From: an uncultured Collinsella sp.
GTDB lineage: Bacteria > Actinomycetota > Coriobacteriia > Coriobacteriales > Coriobacteriaceae
NCBI GenBank assembly: GCA_958427355.1
Contig: CAUACA010000011.1
Coordinates: 1-59,932 of the forward strand
Reading direction: 5' to 3'
Length of the DNA: 59,932 nucleotides
The stretch's first letter is position 1. Each line of letters starts with the position of its first letter. Below are positions 54,834-59,932 of the stretch, in pieces. The translations under genes and the position numbers were made by a program. The notes below the pieces were generated by a model. It worked only from the letters and a program-made list of their open reading frames with translations, was not told where the DNA came from and did not search any database.

Positions 54834-55712
54834 ATGAACCACGAATCGGATCATACAGTTGACGCTGCCAAGAAAGAATTAAACGCCGGCCTTCTTGAGC
54901 TGTTCGAGCGTTGCAGCTATCTGTACAAAGAGGCATTTTATGCCAACACGGAACTAGCAATCCTTCGCGAACTGTCTAAAGCATCTTCCGACTATGAGAA
55001 TGAAGTAATTTGCGCTGGCTGCTTCTTCAACTTTACACAACTTGCATTAACCGAATCCTGTTTCATGAATTGCGCGCGGTTATTTGATACCAAAAGCGAC
55101 GTCAGTATTGGGAAAGCGATAGAAGACGTCTCGTCTCATTCTGCTGAAATCGATGCACTTGCAATCTCTATATTCGGTGATCGACCAAACTTTGACAGGC
55201 TTAATCCAATCGTTCACCCATTGGCAGAGGACGAGGAGCGTTTTTACCCCAAAGAAGTTGAGTCTCAACGCTCATATGAAAAACTGTTCGGAGATCATTA
55301 CGAAATGGTTACCGTGTGTATAACCACTCATGACCTTTCCAATTTGTGGAAAAAACGACTCAACGGTCTCAGTAAACTAACAGACATGCTTCGCGATCAG
55401 CGAAATAAAGTTTTCGCCCATAGCAACATAGAAGCACTGAATTATGATGAGCTTGTTAGGCGACTTCCTTTAACTTTCAGCGAAATTCAAAAACTAATCA
55501 ACTTCGCACTCGATCTAACAATCGAATTATTCGCCAAAATTACTGGTATTGAAAAAGATCGATTGCCCAAGAACTACAACGATATACAAGGCCTCCTAAA
55601 ATATGCGGAGGTTGGCATGGAGGCTGTTGAGCAGCATTTGGTTAATCTAAAGGATTCAAGCTCCTGCAAGCTGTTAAGCATGCAGGAGCTTGAATCTAAG
55701 TACAATTCATGA
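54834..55712 (+). CDS. HEPN-like protein (AbiU2-type pattern)
   Basis: A 292-aa helical protein. RDQRNKVFAHSN near residue 190 is an R-X5-H motif of HEPN RNases, and the N-terminal helical region (FFNFTQLALTESCFMNCARLFD) resembles AbiU2 proteins, which give abortive phage infection. AT-rich. No partner gene is obvious. The ribosome site is weak. Family membership is inferred from the motif and shape, not certain. Confidence 0.6.
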   Translation: MNHESDHTVDAAKKELNAGLLELFERCSYLYKEAFYANTELAILRELSKASSDYENEVICAGCFFNFTQLALTESCFMNCARLFDTKSDVSIGKAIEDVSSHSAEIDALAISIFGDRPNFDRLNPIVHPLAEDEERFYPKEVESQRSYEKLFGDHYEMVTVCITTHDLSNLWKKRLNGLSKLTDMLRDQRNKVFAHSNIEALNYDELVRRLPLTFSEIQKLINFALDLTIELFAKITGIEKDRLPKNYNDIQGLLKYAEVGMEAVEQHLVNLKDSSSCKLLSMQELESKYNS

Positions 55713-55895
55713 CATAAAGCCCGGCCAACGCACAACGACTGTTTTCCATGCCAAAAAAACACTGAAGTGTGAGACGGTTCAAATCTCAATAAAACAAATA
55801 ATCAGCAGTTCAGGTCTTATGGGAATAATTCAATTCGCATCACGTTGCATCTAAGCGGTTGTTTATACTCGGAAGTAAACACTAAGGAGGCAGCA

Positions 55896-56162
55896 ATGCT
55901 TTGGAGCTATGTTCAGCTAGATGATGGCACTCAGTTTGCCTACTCAGAAACGCGCGACGACGGGACCGTTCGCATAGCCGTCGAGCGCCCGGTTGATTTT
56001 GGTTTTGACCATGCAGAATGCTTTCTACCTGCGGTCAAATGGTTTAACGTCAAAGGATTTTCTACTGACGATCTGGATTTTTTGACCGAGTTCGTTAGAT
56101 CAAACGCTCCGTTTATCTTCGAGCTTGCAGAACGGCAAAAAGCTGGACCGGCGGTGGCATAA
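55896..56162 (+). CDS. DUF2442-like small protein
   Basis: An 88-aa protein starting MLWSYVQLDDGTQFAYSET, with AAGGAGG 5 nt upstream. It ends in FSTDDLDFLTEFVRSNAPFI. Its stop overlaps the next ATG (TAATG). DUF2442 and DUF4160 genes often form two-gene units thought to be toxin-antitoxin pairs. Its first 12 residues recur at the start of the 56546 gene. Confidence 0.65.
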   Translation: MLWSYVQLDDGTQFAYSETRDDGTVRIAVERPVDFGFDHAECFLPAVKWFNVKGFSTDDLDFLTEFVRSNAPFIFELAERQKAGPAVA

Positions 56163-56440
56163 TGCCTCGAATTCTTGTTTTTGGACAGTATGTTCTGTTC
56201 TTTTGGATTGCGGAAAACGGAGAACCCGTTCACATCCATGTAGGGGTAAAGAGGGCGGCTGCTAATTCGACTAAGTTTTGGCTCACTAAAAATGGCGGAT
56301 GCACACTTGCGAACAACGAGAGCAAGATTCCGGCTAAGGATCTCAGGGATCTTTCAAAACTAATCACCATGAACCATCGATACATTTGTGACAAGTGGCG
56401 CGAAACCTTTGGTGATGATTCCCTGACATTCTATTGCTAA
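56162..56440 (+). CDS. DUF4160 protein
   Basis: A 92-aa protein. MPRILVFGQYVLFFWIAENG then EPVHIHVGVKR matches the DUF4160 pattern (a PPHFH-V type strand after the first hairpin). Translationally coupled to the DUF2442-like gene. Function unproven; the pair behaves like a toxin-antitoxin module. Confidence 0.75.
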   Translation: MPRILVFGQYVLFFWIAENGEPVHIHVGVKRAAANSTKFWLTKNGGCTLANNESKIPAKDLRDLSKLITMNHRYICDKWRETFGDDSLTFYC

Positions 56441-56545
56441 ACCGCAATTGAGCCATGATTACGCTTGTCGACATATCCGCTGCCGCCTCTCGCGTGTTAC
56501 CTCGCCACGACGTCCGCGAGGCGTATCTATTTAAAGGAGGCGGAC

Positions 56546-56731
56546 ATGCCTTGGAACTACGTTCAAGTTGATGACGGTGCTGATTGTGCTGGCCAGGAAG
56601 ATCCTTCAATTGCGCACGAGGCCGATTCCGCTTCGCCTATTTCACTTGACGGCATTATGTCAATTGACCATGCAGTTGAGTCAACCATAGCGTCCATGCC
56701 CAACGCGCTCAGGCTTTTGGAAAACTCATGA
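56546..56731 (+). CDS. Small antitoxin-like protein upstream of Doc
   Basis: A 61-aa protein with AAAGGAGG before the ATG. It begins MPWNYVQVDDGADCAGQED, close to the start of the DUF2442-like gene, and then diverges into an acidic Ser/Ala-rich segment. Its stop overlaps the Doc start (ATGA). By position it is the antitoxin, but it does not resemble Phd. Confidence 0.65.
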   Translation: MPWNYVQVDDGADCAGQEDPSIAHEADSASPISLDGIMSIDHAVESTIASMPNALRLLENS

Positions 56732-57243
56732 TTGCCGATGTCGACGGGCGGGCGATTCCTGTTGCGCCGCTAGTGCTCGATGACGCTGGGTCACTCGAGG
56801 CCATGGCCGGCGCCGTCATGCGCCTTCACAGTACGCTGCTAACAATCGGACGCTGCTATACGACCGACGCTACGGACGAAAGAGCCGCGCGCGAACTTGG
56901 GCGCGTCGAGTCCGTGCTTGCGGGCGCGTTCTGCACGATATTCGGCCAATCGCCAGCCGATCGTTTCACGGACATCTTTGACCAGGTCGCCTACGTCGCC
57001 GAGCACATGGTCAAGGACCACATCTTCGAGGACGGCAACAAGCGAACCAGCCTTGTCTTTGCGTTGTCCGTCCTAAGGTTCGCCGGCACTCCGGTCACGC
57101 TGTCCGACAGCCCCGAACCCAAAGACAACCAGTACTACGCCTGGATCCAGGACCTCGTTGCTAGACGCCGCACGCTCGACGATCTAGCCAACGAGCTAAG
57201 GTGCCATTGCATCGTGATCTCCGACGACGCTTCGCACGTATAG
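56728..57243 (+). CDS. doc: Fic/Doc-family toxin
   Basis: A 171-aa protein. The catalytic loop HIFEDGNKRTS (about residue 94-104) is the Doc variant of the Fic motif HxFx(D/E)GNKR, used to phosphorylate or AMPylate a target (EF-Tu in P1 Doc). Typical length is 120-200. Overlap with the preceding small gene indicates coupled translation. GC-rich compared with the two AT-rich genes to its left. Confidence 0.88.
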   Translation: MIADVDGRAIPVAPLVLDDAGSLEAMAGAVMRLHSTLLTIGRCYTTDATDERAARELGRVESVLAGAFCTIFGQSPADRFTDIFDQVAYVAEHMVKDHIFEDGNKRTSLVFALSVLRFAGTPVTLSDSPEPKDNQYYAWIQDLVARRRTLDDLANELRCHCIVISDDASHV

Positions 57244-57288
57244 AATCAAAGTATCCACACGCCTGTCATTATCTTGATTGGAAGCCAC

Positions 57289-58077
57289 ATGGAGATCCCC
57301 AACACCCTGTGCAGCAATGTATACGACTTTGCGTTTTGCCCCGAGCCCTGCTATGACCGCTTGGTCGATCTCGCCGACCCCGAGGACTGGGGTCCCAGCA
57401 ACCGCATCCTCAAAAACTACCTGTCGTTTTCGTTTAGCCGCGCGGTGTTCTTGACCAAGCGTGACGTGGACCAGACCGCCCCGTCCAACTTACCGCTGGT
57501 GTTCGACGACGACCGTTGCCTATTCAACACCGGCCTGTACACGCGTCGCTACGAGACCATCTACGGCCTGTTTGAGTCCAACACCAAGCCCGACGCGCGC
57601 CAGCGCTGGTTTTTGAAGGGCTTCTTTAAGGAGAGCGACCCCATGCTGGTCTCATTTGAGTACCTGCCGTGCCGCGTGCGCTTTGCCGAGGACCCCTCCG
57701 AGCTGGTCTTTGACTACCGCCTTCCCATCCGCTCCAACATCGACCACATTCTGGGCGACGAGGAAAACCTTACGCGCATTCCCGCCAGCCTGATGGGGGA
57801 GGGCAACTCGCTGCTGCTGCGCCGTGCCTTTGAGGGAGCCGTCGTCGAGGCCGCCCGCCGCGCCGCAGCCAACTATACGCTCGCGGTGCCGCAGTTCTAC
57901 GGTGGCCGGATCCAGCTACTCCTACCGCTGTGCCTGACCGGCGACAAGCCCGAGCTGGCGCTGACCATCCAGCGCGAGGACGGTTTCTACGCCGCGCGCA
58001 CCTGCCTCACGCTCGACATGGCCTACAACAACGCGCGACTTATCTGCCGACCCGAAACCTCGTGGATCAAGCGATAA
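57289..58077 (+). CDS. DUF3825 protein
   Basis: A 262-aa protein with LVFDDDRCLFNTGLYTRRYETIYGLFE and WFLKGFF, the DUF3825 pattern. GGAAG lies before the ATG. The function is unknown; in other genomes the domain accompanies RNA- or nucleotide-related conflict genes, which is only suggestive. It looks native in codon use. Confidence 0.8.
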   Translation: MEIPNTLCSNVYDFAFCPEPCYDRLVDLADPEDWGPSNRILKNYLSFSFSRAVFLTKRDVDQTAPSNLPLVFDDDRCLFNTGLYTRRYETIYGLFESNTKPDARQRWFLKGFFKESDPMLVSFEYLPCRVRFAEDPSELVFDYRLPIRSNIDHILGDEENLTRIPASLMGEGNSLLLRRAFEGAVVEAARRAAANYTLAVPQFYGGRIQLLLPLCLTGDKPELALTIQREDGFYAARTCLTLDMAYNNARLICRPETSWIKR

Positions 58078-58162
58078 AGGGTGGTTTAGCTGCAGTTTTT
58101 CCGATTGCTTTGGTTGTTTTGGCTTGGCTAGCACCCACGAATTTAAAATCGGGGGCAAAAAG

Positions 58163-58190
58163 TTCTTGGTAAACAACGCGCGGCTATGAT
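58163..58190 (+). promoter_or_regulatory. Promoter of tRNA-Val
   Basis: TTCTTG, 16 nt, then TATGAT, about 25 nt before the tRNA. An alternative TAGTAT lies slightly downstream. Confidence 0.5.
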
Positions 58191-58215
58191 AGTATCTCTT
58201 TTGCCGAAAGGCGAC

Positions 58216-58290
58216 GGGCGATTGGCTCAGGGGTAGAGCATATCCTTCACACGGATGGGGTCACAAGTTCGAATCTTGTATCGCCCACCA
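58216..58290 (+). tRNA. tRNA-Val (anticodon CAC)
   Basis: Cloverleaf with acceptor GGGCGAT/ATCGCCC, D-arm GCTC/GAGC, anticodon stem TATCC/GGATG around loop TTCACAC, T-loop TTCGAAT, and encoded CCA. Standalone gene. Confidence 0.96.
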
Positions 58291-58668
58291 TCTAAAGTAC
58301 AGGTCAGAGGTGTTAAGCCTTTGGCCTTTTTCTTTTTGATACCAAGGGTGATTCCAAAACGAATCGTAGTCGTATAAGGCGTCATTTTTTTCGCACCCTT
58401 TTTGCTGACGCCATTGCATGTTTTGTATAAAACGCATGCGTATTTTCATTGAATTCCCCATGTGATCCGCGCGCAAATGTGGAGACAGGGACCACATGCC
58501 CAAAGCTCCTTCCAGAGGTTTTCTATCACACGACGGTTTTTCGGCGGAACTCGGCATGCTTTTGTCAGCATTTGGTTTGCTTCCCGTACTTACCCGCATG
58601 ATGCCCCGGTAGATAATCGGCCATGCCCGCAATCCGCACGGCCTACGGTCGAAACCAGGGGAGGCCAC
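58291..58668. other. 378-nt gap between tRNA-Val and the nuclease-like gene
   Basis: It contains a tRNA terminator and otherwise shows no gene, repeat or clear promoter. An upstream in-frame extension of the next gene (to 58462) lacks a ribosome site. Confidence 0.5.
58301..58337 (+). terminator. Terminator of tRNA-Val
   Basis: AGGTCA/TGGCCT stem (one U-G pair) with a 15-nt loop and a long T-rich tail (TTTTTCTTTTT). Confidence 0.65.
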
Positions 58669-59826
58669 ATGGACGAAATCGTCTGCGCAAACACCGCATT
58701 CCGCTACTGGCGCTGCCCACCGCAGGTGCATGACCTCTACCCGCGCCTACCCAGCTCCGATGACGGCTGGCGGGCCCTATCCCAAGCCCCTTTCGTAACC
58801 GATGTCCTCAAGACCCCGATTATCGCTGTTGCTTCGCCAGGTTGTTGTAATCACCACTCGGGATTGCGCTCCACTATTCGCTGGGAAGGGGCTTCGGATA
58901 CCGGCACAACAACCGACACTCATTTAGGCTTTAGCGTCACCAATCCGCTTAACACGTTATTTACTATGACACGCTTTGTGTCCCAAATAGATCTCGTACT
59001 GGCTATGTACGAACTTTGCGGCTGGTTTTCTGTTTTCGAGCCGACCCCCGCTGTCGAAATGCAGTTAAAAATCGCGTTAAAGGAGAATCGCAATTCCAGC
59101 ACGCAGGATCTGTTCGAACTTGGAGAAGGCGAAGACGAGATTCCTTGGAAACGAGTTTATGCCCGCACAACCGTAAAGGTCCCAGCAAATGAAGGCCAAA
59201 CGAACAATCGCGAGGATGGAAGAGAGGTTACGAAACTCAAAGGTACTTCGCTTTGGATGAGAAAGCCGCTCATCGAACTGAGCGACTTGCATCGATTCGC
59301 CGAAAAGGTCAAAAGTCAAATGTGGGGAAAGCAGTTTTATGATGCCGCTCAGCAGGTTATCGGCATTGCTGCATCTCCACTCGAGGTCGCGGGGGTCCTG
59401 CTTCTAAGTCGTTCTCGACGTCTAGGTGGTTCAGGATTCAGATACGTATACCTCAACGATTTAACCCCTCTATCCGAGGAAGCCCAAAGCATCGCAGGTC
59501 AAAAGGTTTGCTACGGTGACATCGTGATTGTAAACCCAATCCTAATGAAGGCAGCAATTATCGAAATCCAAGGTGAGGTCATCCATGGGTCAGGCGCGGT
59601 ACTTGACCAAGATGCGGAGCGCATGACTGCGCTCCAGAGCATGGGTTTCGATGTGTTCCTGGTAACCCACGATATGCTTAACGACAAAAAACAGCTAGAC
59701 GCCATAGTCAAAAGCGTCTGCAGTCGTTTGGGGATTCGATATAAAGCCAAATCCGAGGCAATGAAGCGCGCCGAGACGCGACTGCGAGCAAATGTTCTGT
59801 GCAACTGGTTGGAACTCGGAAATTAG
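58669..59826 (+). CDS. Hypothetical protein with possible Vsr/DUF559-like nuclease domain
   Basis: A 385-aa protein. GGGGAGG lies 4 nt before the ATG. The C-terminal third reads IVNPILMKAAIIEIQGEVIH then DQDAERMTALQSMGFDVFLV, a PD-(D/E)xK-like arrangement of acidic residue, ExQ and D..R resembling very-short-patch-repair or DUF559 nucleases. The N-terminal two thirds (ANTAFRYWRCPPQV, LVLAMYELCGWFSVFEPT) resemble AbiEi-type fused proteins of Coriobacteria. Confident as a gene; the nuclease role is inferred. Confidence 0.7.
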   Translation: MDEIVCANTAFRYWRCPPQVHDLYPRLPSSDDGWRALSQAPFVTDVLKTPIIAVASPGCCNHHSGLRSTIRWEGASDTGTTTDTHLGFSVTNPLNTLFTMTRFVSQIDLVLAMYELCGWFSVFEPTPAVEMQLKIALKENRNSSTQDLFELGEGEDEIPWKRVYARTTVKVPANEGQTNNREDGREVTKLKGTSLWMRKPLIELSDLHRFAEKVKSQMWGKQFYDAAQQVIGIAASPLEVAGVLLLSRSRRLGGSGFRYVYLNDLTPLSEEAQSIAGQKVCYGDIVIVNPILMKAAIIEIQGEVIHGSGAVLDQDAERMTALQSMGFDVFLVTHDMLNDKKQLDAIVKSVCSRLGIRYKAKSEAMKRAETRLRANVLCNWLELGN

Positions 59827-59882
59827 CCGGCGACAAGGCGCTAGAACGACCTAGTTTTCCTGCTAGTGAATTAGTATCATTT

Positions 59883-59932
59883 CAAAACCATGCCGGATTA
59901 CGGGGCTGGACCCGGACCGGCCGTCCATACCC
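59883..59932. repeat. 154-nt palindromic element, copy E3, cut by the window edge
   Basis: CAAAAC, six bases, then GGATTACGGGGCT at 59895-59907: the same arm as E1 with the same spacing. The core would lie 14 nt beyond the window. It follows the nuclease-like gene by 57 nt. Confidence 0.65.

Overview
The window looks like a chromosome segment of a gut Coriobacteriia, most like Collinsella (Actinomycetota). The core genes are GC-rich, start codons are mixed ATG/GTG/TTG, a Firmicutes-like GlgC/GlgD pair sits in a complete glycogen operon, and the surface proteins are of LPXTG and L,D-transpeptidase type. The genus is an inference from gene content; no rRNA is present.

Layout. 1-14 kb is housekeeping: a membrane fusion protein cut by the window edge, an L,D-transpeptidase, serine dehydratase, metK, gltX, priA-def-fmt-rsmB and an FmdB zinc ribbon. 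14-27.3 kb, minus strand, is glycogen metabolism: glgB-glgP-glgC-glgD-glgA, followed by a separate amylase/4-alpha-glucanotransferase fusion. GlgA and GlgB carry long Lys/Ala-rich, histone-H1-like C-terminal tails. Divergent from glgB are a HAD phosphatase and thiamine diphosphokinase, then tRNA-Ala and a RhuM/Doc-like gene. 31.3-44.5 kb is an AT-richer exopolysaccharide/capsule operon. It opens with a LoaP/NusG-like antiterminator behind a strongly structured leader and ends at a strong terminator. It encodes a priming sugar-phosphate transferase, five glycosyltransferase-type or LicD enzymes, an IspD-like cytidylyltransferase plus SDR pair, Wzy, Wzx, Glf and WecB.

44.6-58 kb is accessory DNA: IS256 and IS21 remnants, a secreted transglutaminase-like protein, and many AT-rich conflict-type genes. 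These are DUF2971, a HEPN-like gene broken by an apparent frameshift, a PHP-ATPase broken by one in-frame amber codon with a small partner, an RX5H HEPN gene, a DUF2442/DUF4160 pair, an antitoxin-like/Doc pair, DUF3825, and a possible nuclease beyond tRNA-Val.

The most unusual signal is non-coding. A 154-nt palindromic element occurs twice (13416-13569 and 17535-17688) with identical length, identical core offset and a 16-nt identical core, while its 13-nt stem arms differ and still pair perfectly within each copy. A third copy enters the right edge of the window. Several other large intergenic hairpins are present, one pair also showing compensated arms.
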